A stretch of DNA of 5,472 nt from Candidatus Peribacteraceae bacterium (GCA_018061525.1 JAGOUB010000070.1:1-5472); one strand, 5' to 3'. Counted from the first letter of the stretch, positions 1 through 5,276 are shown. Program-made: numbers and translations. Notes: generated by a model from the sequence alone, not told the origin.

Positions 1-567
1 GCACTGTCCGTACCAGCGCAGCGCGAGCGTGACCGAGGCGTCGTTGATGTCGCCCGACCACGGCTGGCCGTAGCTCTCGGCCGGCGGCCAGAGCACATCC
101 AACGAAAGGTTGTCGCCCAGATCGATCATCGTCGTTGGATCGGCCGGAATCACCGTCGTGCCGGCTTGCGCCAGCGACTCCAAGAAGGCGGCGTACTCGT
201 ACGTGCCAGAGGGCGTCCCGCCGAGCAGCGCCCAGCGCACGCCGCCGCGCCGCACGAGCGCGGGCAGGCCCACCAGGTGGTCGCGGTGCGGATGCGTGAG
301 CACGATCATGTCGACGCGTTGGTCTGCGGTGGGCAGCCGCCAGCCGAGCGAGCGCAACGCTCGTCCGTCCGTACCGCCGTCGATGAGCACGCGCAGTCCC
401 TGCGGCGTCGTGAGCAGCAGGCTGTCGCCTTGGCCGGCATCGAGGATGTCCAGGCGGACGCTGCCGTCGGCCAGGCGCGAGACATCGAAGAGCAGGCAGG
501 CGACAGTGACGGCGCCGAGCGCCACGACCGCCGCCAAGACACGCTGGACCGCGCGATCATTGATCAT
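1..567 (-). CDS. ComEC-like metallo-beta-lactamase-fold hydrolase with N-terminal membrane anchor (partial, C-terminus outside window)
   Basis: The frame is open from ATG at 567 to the left edge: 189 codons with no stop, C-terminus missing. One hydrophobic segment at about residues 9-27 (VLAAVVALGAVTVACLLF) is followed by a metallo-beta-lactamase fold. Visible are LDILDAGQGDSLLL (39-52), like the V.F.DVGQGD.. strand of ComEC/Rec2, IDGG (62-65), the metal-binding THPHRDHLVG (91-100, H92, H94, D96, H97) and NDASVTL (175-181), matching the ND.S..L motif near the end of ComEC hydrolase domains. In the ComEC family this domain is thought to act with the DNA-uptake channel, possibly as a nuclease. 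Here it is not attached to the multi-spanning Competence domain on its N-terminal side, so it is either a split ComEC or a separate secreted-side hydrolase. AGGAGAG lies 9 nt before the ATG. The gene follows the Fn3 gene on the same strand after 88 bp, probably in one transcript. The fold is secure; the role in competence is inferred. Confidence 0.85.
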   Translation of the reverse strand, partial: MINDRAVQRVLAAVVALGAVTVACLLFDVSRLADGSVRLDILDAGQGDSLLLTTPQGLRVLIDGGTDGRALRSLGWRLPTADQRVDMIVLTHPHRDHLVGLPALVRRGGVRWALLGGTPSGTYEYAAFLESLAQAGTTVIPADPTTMIDLGDNLSLDVLWPPAESYGQPWSGDINDASVTLALRWYGQC

Positions 568-576
568 TGCGTCAGT

Positions 577-583
577 CTCTCCT
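577..583 (-). promoter_or_regulatory. Shine-Dalgarno site of the ComEC-like gene
   Basis: Minus-strand AGGAGAG, 9 nt from the ATG at 567. It decides for this start over the out-of-frame ATG at 560. It is the clearest ribosome binding site in the window; recR, smpB and the 456-residue gene lack one, which fits this gene being internal in a transcript. Confidence 0.7.
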
Positions 584-655
584 GCCTGCAAAAAGGTTCA
601 AACTTCCCGTGGCGCCGGAGAGGTGCATTTGGCTTCGGGCGGTGATAGATCCGGT

Positions 656-2005
656 TCAGCTCGCGGTCGGAACGCGGCGGAAGCGCCAGGCGCCGGCGAG
701 GGCGCCCGCGATCACCGTTACGGCCAGCGCCGCCGAGGCGGGGCCGGACGACGTGAGGGGCGAGTCGTCGGTCACAGAGCCAACCGGCGGGCGGGTGCCG
801 GTACCGCCGGTCGTGGTGCGGTCACCGAGGGCGAGCGTGGCGATGGCGGGTTCGTAGGTGGAGCCGTCGGGGGCGAAGGCGGCGAGCGAGACAGCAAAGC
901 TGCCGGCGGGCACGCGGTTGACGCGGACCAGGCCGAGGCCCGGCGGGAGCGGCTGCCAGTCGCCGAAGGTGCGGCCGCCGTCGACCGACTGCGCGATCGA
1001 GAGCTCAGCCACCTCGACGCCGCGGAGGATGGTCCAGCCAATCTCAACATCATGGAAGCCGTCGGCGCGCGGCAGGTCCTTGAGGCGGACTGACACGGCC
1101 GCACCGGCGACCGACGACGAAGAGTTGGAGACGGGGAGAGCGGGCCGGCTCGAGACGCTCTCAGCCGAAGAGCTCATGGCCGACGACATCTCGCTGGAAG
1201 ACGAGGAGGCTTGGGCGGCGGACGAGACCGACGAAGACGAGGCGGGGGCGGAACTCGTGGCCTTCATGGAAGACGAGGAGCGAGCGGCCGACGAACGCGC
1301 CGAAGACGACGAGGCAGCCTCGGCGGCCAGGCTGGTGAAGGGGTGCGTCGACTCCTTGCTGAAGACGGCCAGCGGGCCGCCCTGGACCGTAGGCAGGCCA
1401 AGGAAGGCGTCCTGCGCGAGTGTCAGGCGGTACTTGCCGGCGCGCTGTTCGGCGGTGGTGACCAGGACGGTATTGCCGTCGAGGGCGAGCGACACGGTGG
1501 CTACCGGCTTGCCGTCGGGATCCTCGATACGCACGGCGCGGCGCGGGTCGCCGAGGGTGAGCACCACGTCGTGGTCGAAGGTCAGGCGCACCTGGTTGGC
1601 GCTGGTGGCGATCACGCGGGTCACTTCCAGCTCGGGTGAGGCGTCGGGAGCGAGCATGGCCTCAGCCTCCTCGGTGAAGGCGGAGCTCTCCTCTCCTTTG
1701 TTGTTCACGGCGATGACGGCCACAAAGGCGGCATCGTCGGCCAGCCCCTTGAGCGTGAGCGTCGTGACGGGGCCGTCGGTCTCTTCGGTGTCGTCGTAGT
1801 CACCCTCGTTATCGAGGATCGATTCACCGCTCCAGTAGACGCGGTACGAGACCACGTCCGAACCGGCCGCCTCCCACGAGACCACCACGTCGGCGCCGCG
1901 GATCTCGGCTTGCACGCCGGTAACGGGCGCGGGTGCGGCGAGGGCCAGGAGGGGAACGGCGAGAGCGAGCAGGGCGCCCGCGAGGCAGTGCTTGGCAGCA
2001 GTCAT
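656..2005 (-). CDS. Exported Fn3-domain, Ser-rich-linker surface protein with C-terminal membrane anchor
   Basis: 449 residues. A signal peptide covers 1 to about 24 (K5, hydrophobic run 8-23, cleavage likely near ALAAPA). A fibronectin type III domain spans about 26-116 (VTGVQAEIRGADVVVSWEA, YRVYWSG, AVNNKGEESSAF). A second beta-rich domain at about 124-224 resembles the bacterial Ig-like/SbsA type (VRLTFDHDVVL, YRLTLAQDAF). A low-complexity linker at about 227-300 is mostly Ser and Ala with no long repeat unit. A third beta domain covers about 303-395 (SIAQSVDGGRTFGDWQPL, sialidase/BNR-like wording). A TG-rich spacer leads to PLTSSGPA, a hydrophobic segment (about 425-440) and RFRR. I infer that it stands on the cell surface, anchored in the membrane or processed at the SSG site; its ligand is unknown. 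A long opposing plus-strand frame (858-1799) shares the same third codon positions, but only the minus frame gives a signal peptide, recognisable domains and an anchor. An extended -10 lies upstream. Confidence 0.85.
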   Translation of the reverse strand: MTAAKHCLAGALLALAVPLLALAAPAPVTGVQAEIRGADVVVSWEAAGSDVVSYRVYWSGESILDNEGDYDDTEETDGPVTTLTLKGLADDAAFVAVIAVNNKGEESSAFTEEAEAMLAPDASPELEVTRVIATSANQVRLTFDHDVVLTLGDPRRAVRIEDPDGKPVATVSLALDGNTVLVTTAEQRAGKYRLTLAQDAFLGLPTVQGGPLAVFSKESTHPFTSLAAEAASSSSARSSAARSSSSMKATSSAPASSSSVSSAAQASSSSSEMSSAMSSSAESVSSRPALPVSNSSSSVAGAAVSVRLKDLPRADGFHDVEIGWTILRGVEVAELSIAQSVDGGRTFGDWQPLPPGLGLVRVNRVPAGSFAVSLAAFAPDGSTYEPAIATLALGDRTTTGGTGTRPPVGSVTDDSPLTSSGPASAALAVTVIAGALAGAWRFRRVPTAS

Positions 2006-2030
2006 GGGTTTTGGGTGTTGGTTTCCCTTC

Positions 2031-2039
2031 AGTATAGCA
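2031..2039 (-). promoter_or_regulatory. Extended -10 promoter of the Fn3 gene
   Basis: Minus-strand TGCTATACT has an extended TGn motif and a 5/6 match to TATAAT. I see no good -35 at 17 nt, which is common for extended -10 promoters. The implied transcript start is near 2024, giving a short A/C-rich leader of about 20 nt with no Shine-Dalgarno sequence before the ATG at 2005. It follows directly after the putative recR terminator T-run. Confidence 0.5.
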
Positions 2040-2040
2040 G

Positions 2041-2070
2041 AAAAACCCGTTTCGGGCCCTTGTGCCCGAA
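2041..2070 (-). terminator. Putative Rho-independent terminator after recR
   Basis: On the minus strand TTCGGGC-ACAAGG-GCCCGAA (2070-2051) can form a 7-bp stem. The mutually exclusive small hairpin CCCG-AAA-CGGG (2056-2046) is followed directly by TTTTT (2045-2041). The better stem sits 5 nt from the T-run and the adjacent stem is only 4 bp, so it may be a weak or partial terminator. Its position 29 bp past the recR stop and just before a new promoter supports the call. Confidence 0.4.
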
Positions 2071-2098
2071 TGACTTCTATTGTCTGGGCTGTTGTAGC

Positions 2099-2698
2099 TC
2101 AATCCAGACTTCGGCGGCCGTTTAGAGCCTCACGGAGCGTTCCCTGGTCCACAAACTCGATATCGGCACCCATCGGCAAGCCGTGCGCCAGGCGCGTGAT
2201 TTTGGTCGCTTTGCCCGCCAGACGCTCGCGCAGGTAGCTGGCCGTGGCCTCGCCTTCAATGTCGGGATCGGTGGCGATGATCACCTCATTGATGCCGCCG
2301 GCGCTGACGCGGTCGATGAGCTCGCGGATGCGGAGCTGCTCCGGGCCCATGCCGTCGATGGGCGAGAGCACGCCGTGCAGCACGTGGTAGCGGCCCTGAT
2401 AGCCCGAGCGCTCAAAGGCCACCACCTCCAGCGGTTCTTCCACTACCAGTACCATCGCCGGGTCGCGGCTGGCGTCCTGGCAGATGGGGCAGAGGCGCTC
2501 GACGGCGACCATCTGGCACTCGGCGCAATACGTGAGGGAGCGTTTGAGCTCGAGGAGCGATTGGCCAAGGGCCTCGGGCGAAGCGCGGGAACTGCGGAGC
2601 AGGAAGAACACCAGGCGCTCGGCCGACTTGGGGCCGATGCCGGGCAGCTTCTGGAGCTCCTCGATGGTCCGGCGGATTTGGGGCGGCAGTAGCGACAC
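2099..2698 (-). CDS. recR: Recombination mediator protein RecR
   Basis: 199 residues from GTG at 2698, the usual RecR length. In order: a helix-hairpin-helix motif LPGIGPKSAERL (18-29); a four-cysteine zinc finger C58-x2-C61-x8-C70-x2-C73; a Toprim domain opening with VLVVEEPLEVVAFERSG (83-99), HGVLSPIDGMGPEQL (108-122) and ATDPDIEGEATASYL (142-156); and the family-typical end RLAHGLPMGADIEFVDQGTL. RecR works with RecO (and RecF) to load RecA on gapped single-stranded DNA in the cytoplasm. The open frame continues upstream to 2896, but that extension runs into the divergent gene and has no family resemblance. The GTG gives MSLLPPQIRRTIEELQKLPGIG, the expected N-terminus. No Shine-Dalgarno sequence is visible; a TATCCT hexamer lies 7 nt before the GTG. 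All key motifs look intact. Confidence 0.96.
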   Translation of the reverse strand: MSLLPPQIRRTIEELQKLPGIGPKSAERLVFFLLRSSRASPEALGQSLLELKRSLTYCAECQMVAVERLCPICQDASRDPAMVLVVEEPLEVVAFERSGYQGRYHVLHGVLSPIDGMGPEQLRIRELIDRVSAGGINEVIIATDPDIEGEATASYLRERLAGKATKITRLAHGLPMGADIEFVDQGTLREALNGRRSLD

Positions 2699-2702
2699 GG
2701 GC

Positions 2703-2714
2703 GAGAGGATAGCA
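2703..2714 (-). promoter_or_regulatory. Candidate recR promoter (extended -10) close to the start codon
   Basis: Minus-strand TGCTATCCT (extended -10, 4/6 in the hexamer at 2711-2706) ends 7 nt before the GTG at 2698, so transcription would begin about at the start codon, giving a leaderless mRNA. No convincing -35 is seen. Confidence 0.35.
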
Positions 2715-2731
2715 GGTCGGCGACCGCGGCA

Positions 2732-2760
2732 TTGCCGGGTGCCAGCCCTTTCCCTAGAGT
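2732..2760 (+). promoter_or_regulatory. Candidate promoter of the 456-residue protein gene
   Basis: TTGCCG (2732-2737, 4/6 to TTGACA), 17-nt spacer, then TAGAGT (2755-2760, 4/6 to TATAAT). The hexamer ends 8 nt before the ATG at 2769, so the mRNA would start at or within a few bases of the ATG. No Shine-Dalgarno sequence is present. It lies in the 70-bp gap shared with the divergent recR gene. Confidence 0.4.
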
Positions 2761-2768
2761 CGTCGGCC

Positions 2769-4139
2769 ATGCCGATCACCATCCCCTCATCCCTCGCTTC
2801 GCTCGACCACGGCGCCTTCGACGCCCAGATGGTCGCTACGTGGCAACCGTCGTATCCTTGGACTACATCCAAACTGGAGACGAACGGGGGGATCACGCCG
2901 GCCGACTACGTCGCTTGGACGAAGCACCAGTTGGCCCTTGCTCTGGCGTCCGAGCCGAAGGTGCGCAGCTACAACTTTGGCGACGAACAGCGCGAGGCTC
3001 TCACGTACGCCGCTTACGAGATCGTGCGCTGGGCGGTGCAGACGGTGCATCTGCGCCAGCAAGATGTGTCGGCCCTCGCCACGCAGTTGCGCCGCGACTT
3101 CGCGCGCTGCCTGAGCGACAACAAGCTCCTCACCGCCGACGAACGCAGCCCGCTTTGGAAGAAGGGAATCGAGCGGTCGCAGTCCGGTGGCCGTTCTTTC
3201 TGGGAACTGCCGCTCACGAGCCGCTTCGATCGTGGGCTGCTCGAGGTGCTGGCCGGCGGAGCGCCGACGGAGAGAGGCGACACGGCTGTTGCACGCATCG
3301 TTGAGATTCTGCGCCGCGATCCTTTTGCGTGGCTGGCCTCGCTGGACCGGCGCGATGTGGAGGTGAAACAGGAGGACTGGCGAAAGAAGATGCTCGCGTT
3401 GACCGAGAAGGTGGTGGGCCGCCAACTGCTCTACCGTGGGGGCGAGATCGAACTCGAGGCAGACGATCGTCGCGTCATGCTCAATGCCACGCTCGACAGC
3501 ATCGCCGACGAGATCCCGATCAGCGTCATTTCCGAGACGTCCCAGGACGAGATCGCTCGTGAGCAATGGCTCCGTGATATCGCCGCCGAGATTCCCAGTT
3601 ACAGCGACGACGAGTTGGCCGCCCACTTCCTCCGCATTCTGGATGAGCTCGTACCGGATGGTCTGCCGCGGGCCGAGATCGAGCGCCGCCTCTACGAATT
3701 CATCCGCGATAACTTCCCCGACGACCGCGCCGCAGTGGCGCTCGTGGATCCCCCTGCGGAGAGCCCCTTGTCCCGGTTGGAGTTTGTGCGGCAGGCGGTC
3801 GAGACCGCCTTCACCGGTCCGATCGCGGGTACTACTCCGGATGACATCCGCCGCCTGGAAGAGCGCACCCCGCTCTTGGAATACCACCTCGTCATCGCCG
3901 CTACCGACCTGCTGAATGCCCTCCTCAAAGAGGAGGACGGCGGGTTGCTCGACGAGGCTGAGCAACGTCTCATGGAGGACGCCCCGGAGATCCTGCGCCT
4001 CTGCCAAGATTGGGCTACCCGCGCCTACCGCGTCCGTGGCCCCCGCTCGGCGCAGACGCCGGTGGAGATCATGGTTCACGTCGTGCTTTCCGCGGCGGGC
4101 GCCCGCGTGGACCCAGGCATGATGCGCTCGGTGCTCTGA
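2769..4139 (+). CDS. Hypothetical soluble, mostly helical protein, 456 residues
   Basis: I do not recognise the family. Start: ATG at 2769 follows a promoter-like TTGCCG-N17-TAGAGT. The frame is open back to 2484, but that part overlaps recR antisense and reads as a shadow. No signal peptide or membrane segment is visible. The sequence is rich in charged amphipathic helices with many acidic residues (for example EIERRLYEFIRDNFPDD; DEAEQRLMEDAPEILRL near the end). The N-terminus is Trp/Pro/Tyr-containing (WQPSYPW); mid-protein SFWELPLTSRFDRGLLEVL (about 142-162) looks like a conserved core. I see no catalytic triad, P-loop, zinc site or helix-turn-helix. An opposing frame (4079-2787) has its first base opposite this frame's third base, as expected for a shadow. 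It converges on smpB with abutting stops, so it is transcribed alone from the recR side. It may be a lineage-specific cytoplasmic protein; the function is unknown. Confidence 0.75.
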   Translation: MPITIPSSLASLDHGAFDAQMVATWQPSYPWTTSKLETNGGITPADYVAWTKHQLALALASEPKVRSYNFGDEQREALTYAAYEIVRWAVQTVHLRQQDVSALATQLRRDFARCLSDNKLLTADERSPLWKKGIERSQSGGRSFWELPLTSRFDRGLLEVLAGGAPTERGDTAVARIVEILRRDPFAWLASLDRRDVEVKQEDWRKKMLALTEKVVGRQLLYRGGEIELEADDRRVMLNATLDSIADEIPISVISETSQDEIAREQWLRDIAAEIPSYSDDELAAHFLRILDELVPDGLPRAEIERRLYEFIRDNFPDDRAAVALVDPPAESPLSRLEFVRQAVETAFTGPIAGTTPDDIRRLEERTPLLEYHLVIAATDLLNALLKEEDGGLLDEAEQRLMEDAPEILRLCQDWATRAYRVRGPRSAQTPVEIMVHVVLSAAGARVDPGMMRSVL

Positions 4140-4574
4140 TCAGACCTCGCGTCCACTGCGGAGCGCGCGGTCCTGGTCGCGCTTCTTGATCACCTCGCGA
4201 CGGTCGGCCTTCTTGCGGCCACGGCCGATGCCGAGCACGAGCTTGATGTATTTCCCGGCGCGCAGCTCCATCGGGATGATCGTCACGCCCCGCTCGCTGC
4301 CGAGCGACTGCAGCCGTTCGAGCTCCTTCTTATGGAGGAGCAGAAGACGCTGGCGCTTGGGTTCGTAGTCGTCGTTCTTGGCGAACTGGTAGGGGCCGAT
4401 CATCAAGTGTGCGATGGATGCCTCGCCGCGACTGAACGTGACGTACGCGCCGGCGAACTGGACCTGGCCCAGGCGGCACGATTTCACCTCCGGACCGGTC
4501 AGGCGCAGGCCGGCCTCCACGGTCTCGAGGATCTCGTAGTCGAAGCGGGCCCGGCGGTTGGCGACAACCTTCAT
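4140..4574 (-). CDS. smpB: SsrA (tmRNA)-binding protein SmpB
   Basis: 144 residues from ATG at 4574. SmpB binds tmRNA and delivers it to stalled ribosomes in trans-translation. The OB-fold core opens with KVVANRRARFDYEILETVEAGL (with N6, R7, R8 and Y13) and contains GPEVKS (27-32), IGPYQFAKNDDYEPKRQR (59-76) and LLLLHKKELERL. GKYIKLVLGIGRGRKKADRRE leads to the basic C-terminal tail KKRDQDRALRSGREV, which follows the mRNA path on the ribosome. It is slightly shorter than typical 150-160-residue homologues because both ends are short, a common style in Patescibacteria. A GTG at 4583 would add three residues (MSQ), but it lies inside the probable -10 hexamer, and family N-termini favour the ATG. 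The tmRNA gene is not in this window. The stop abuts that of the convergent gene. Confidence 0.96.
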   Translation of the reverse strand: MKVVANRRARFDYEILETVEAGLRLTGPEVKSCRLGQVQFAGAYVTFSRGEASIAHLMIGPYQFAKNDDYEPKRQRLLLLHKKELERLQSLGSERGVTIIPMELRAGKYIKLVLGIGRGRKKADRREVIKKRDQDRALRSGREV

Positions 4575-4581
4575 TTGGCTC

Positions 4582-4587
4582 ACTTTA
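4582..4587 (-). promoter_or_regulatory. Candidate smpB -10 element, leaderless spacing
   Basis: Minus-strand TAAAGT (TAnnnT, 4/6) ends 7 nt before the ATG at 4574, placing the transcript start at the ATG. No Shine-Dalgarno sequence stands at a proper distance from either candidate start. No clear -35 is seen 16-18 nt upstream, so the call is tentative. Confidence 0.35.
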
Positions 4588-4614
4588 GACCAATTCCCGC
4601 CTTTCCCCTAGGAG

Positions 4615-4642
4615 TTGACAAATTTCTAATACATAGTATTAT
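4615..4642 (+). promoter_or_regulatory. Strong sigma70-type promoter driving the ncRNA candidate
   Basis: A perfect -35 TTGACA (4615-4620), a 16-nt spacer and TATTAT (4637-4642, 5/6 to TATAAT) lie in a local AT-rich island within high-GC DNA. The expected start is about 4649. No credible reading frame begins downstream, but a structured segment with a terminator does. It diverges from smpB. Confidence 0.75.
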
Positions 4643-4668
4643 TCAGGCGTTGGTTCATTCCGTCGACT

Positions 4669-4718
4669 CTTCTCCGCTCATTTCTGGGTTTCTCGGAGCC
4701 TAGAAATGAGCGGAGGGG
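4669..4718 (+). repeat. Long inverted repeat forming a near-perfect 22-bp hairpin
   Basis: The 14-nt arms 4672-4685 and 4702-4715 are exact reverse complements. Outward, U-G, U-G and C-G pairs add 3 bp; inward, G-U, G-C, G-C, U-G and U-A add 5 bp around a 6-nt loop (4691-4696). It is the strongest inverted repeat I see in the window. It is read here as a domain of the ncRNA, but a REP/MITE-like palindrome is an alternative. Confidence 0.8.
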
Positions 4719-4772
4719 CGCCAGCCTCTGCTGAGTGACAAGAAGTCACCTTATAGAACCAATGAAGAACCC

Positions 4773-4802
4773 ACCCCGTTCCAAAAGAACGGGGTTTCTT
4801 TT
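4773..4802 (+). terminator. Rho-independent terminator of the ncRNA candidate
   Basis: ACCCCGTTC (4773-4781), loop CAAAA, GAACGGGGT (4787-4795) gives a 9-bp GC-rich stem running into TTTCTTTT (4795-4802). The orientation is plus: on the minus strand the hairpin is followed by GGGTTC rather than a T-run, so it is not a good terminator for the peptidase gene that ends at 4809. Confidence 0.85.
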
Positions 4803-4808
4803 GCGTAT

Positions 4809-5276
4809 TCACCAACCGCGGACAGCCAGCCAGGCCGCGGCGTGCGTCCAACTCATCAAGCTGATGGCGGTGCCGACGGCGAGGAGAGGGGCGAAAGGAA
4901 GGCGGTCGCCGCGGTGCAGTCGGCCGGCGAGCAGTCCGATGATCACGACCAGGGCACCGAGTATGAAGGCGCCGCCGATGGCGAAGGCCGTTGCGCCTAC
5001 CGAGCCGCACAGCAATCCGATGGCGATGCCCAGTCCCACGTCGCCCGCGCCCAGGCAGCGCCCACGCCCGGGCAGCCAGAGCAACCCAAAGACGATCAGC
5101 CCCACGAGCGCGCCGTCGATCGCGAACGACCCGTCGGTGACTCGATAGGCGATCGCGAATGCGGCCAGGGCGAGGACGGCGCCGTCATGGACACGGCCGT
5201 AGCGCGCGTCGAACCAAGCGATGGCGAAGAGCAGCGCTAGGGCGGAGGTCAGGAGGAGGATGATGACGACGCTCAC
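4809..5276 (-). CDS. Minimal A24-family prepilin peptidase (type IV leader peptidase domain only)
   Basis: 155 residues, very hydrophobic, about five to six membrane segments. Enzymes of this aspartyl family cut the leader of prepilins at the inner membrane. The two catalytic aspartates are visible: D23 in AIAWFDARYGRVHD, matching the family's first-Asp segment before a cytoplasmic loop, and D79 in GAGDVGLGIAIG (76-87), the GxGD motif. A later LPFAPLLAVGTAIS (126-139) matches the family's PFGPFL segment. The N-terminal zinc/methyltransferase domain of classical PilD is absent, so N-methylation is not expected from this protein. The usual Lys after GxGDV is Gly here (GDVGL). The start is a GTG at 5276 that overlaps the upstream TGA as GTGA, a 4-nt overlap implying coupled translation. 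A role in type IV pili or competence pseudopili is inferred, and the ComEC-like gene nearby fits. Archaeal-type preflagellin peptidases are related but less likely. Confidence 0.88.
   Translation of the reverse strand: MSVVIILLLTSALALLFAIAWFDARYGRVHDGAVLALAAFAIAYRVTDGSFAIDGALVGLIVFGLLWLPGRGRCLGAGDVGLGIAIGLLCGSVGATAFAIGGAFILGALVVIIGLLAGRLHRGDRLPFAPLLAVGTAISLMSWTHAAAWLAVRGW

Larger units (their letters stand above)
4648..4802 (+). ncRNA. Candidate structured small RNA, about 155 nt, family unknown
   Basis: The unit has its own promoter and terminator. The predicted 5' end falls at the start of a closing helix: CGTTGGTTC (4648-4656) pairs with GAACCAATG (4756-4764), 9 bp with one G-U. Inside are three hairpins. 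One is long, about 22 bp: CTCCGCTCATTTCT (4672-4685) is perfectly complementary to AGAAATGAGCGGAG (4702-4715), extended outward to 4669/4718 and inward around a UCUCGG loop with a few G-U pairs. The second is small, CAGC-CTCT-GCTG (4722-4733). The third is GTGAC-AAGAA-GTCAC (4735-4749). A terminator ends it. It does not carry the tRNA-like ends or tag frame of tmRNA, nor an SRP RNA GGAA/AGCA apical motif. A single long irregular hairpin with a central bubble, as in 6S RNA, is not the best fold. It could be a regulatory RNA, or a UTR-like remnant of a lost gene. Promoter, helix and terminator agree in register, which makes a real transcript likely; the function is unknown. Confidence 0.65.

Noticed and set aside
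306..560. Minus-strand frame starting at ATG 560
   Set aside because: A +1 shadow of the ComEC-like gene, which starts at 567 with a proper Shine-Dalgarno sequence and contains the metal-binding motif.
858..1799. Long plus-strand open frame opposite the Fn3 gene
   Set aside because: It is antisense to a frame with a signal peptide, Fn3 domain, Ser-rich linker and anchor. The shared third codon positions and high GC explain its openness; its acidic low-complexity product mirrors the Ser-rich linker.
2085..2140. tRNA-like start (GTAGCTCAA, later TTTAGAGC)
   Set aside because: The D-arm spacing is far too long, no anticodon or T-arm pairs in place, and the segment is the 3' end of recR.
2484..2768. 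N-terminal extension of the 456-residue protein
   Set aside because: It is antisense to recR, Arg/Ser-rich as shadows are here, and a promoter-like element lies just before the ATG at 2769.
2699..2896. N-terminal extension of recR to 265 codons
   Set aside because: It overlaps the divergent gene start, has no RecR similarity and would remove the intergenic region; the GTG at 2698 gives the family-standard 199 residues.
2787..4079. 430-codon minus-strand open frame opposite the 456-residue gene
   Set aside because: Its first codon position faces the plus frame's third position, the usual shadow arrangement. It has no promoter or ribosome site, and the plus frame fits the promoter and the abutting stop with smpB.
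4648..4802. tmRNA (ssrA), SRP RNA or 6S RNA identity for the ncRNA
   Set aside because: It is too short and lacks tRNA-like ends and a tag frame for tmRNA, has no SRP apical motif, and the best fold is a closed multi-hairpin shape rather than the 6S bubble hairpin. A covariance-model search is still needed to exclude divergent members.
4735..5148. Plus-strand frame beginning GTG at 4735
   Set aside because: It starts inside a hairpin of the ncRNA, crosses the terminator and continues antisense to the prepilin peptidase; it has no ribosome site.
4842..5240. Plus-strand open frame opposite the prepilin peptidase gene
   Set aside because: Antisense shadow of a gene with intact D and GxGD motifs; the product is low-complexity and polar.
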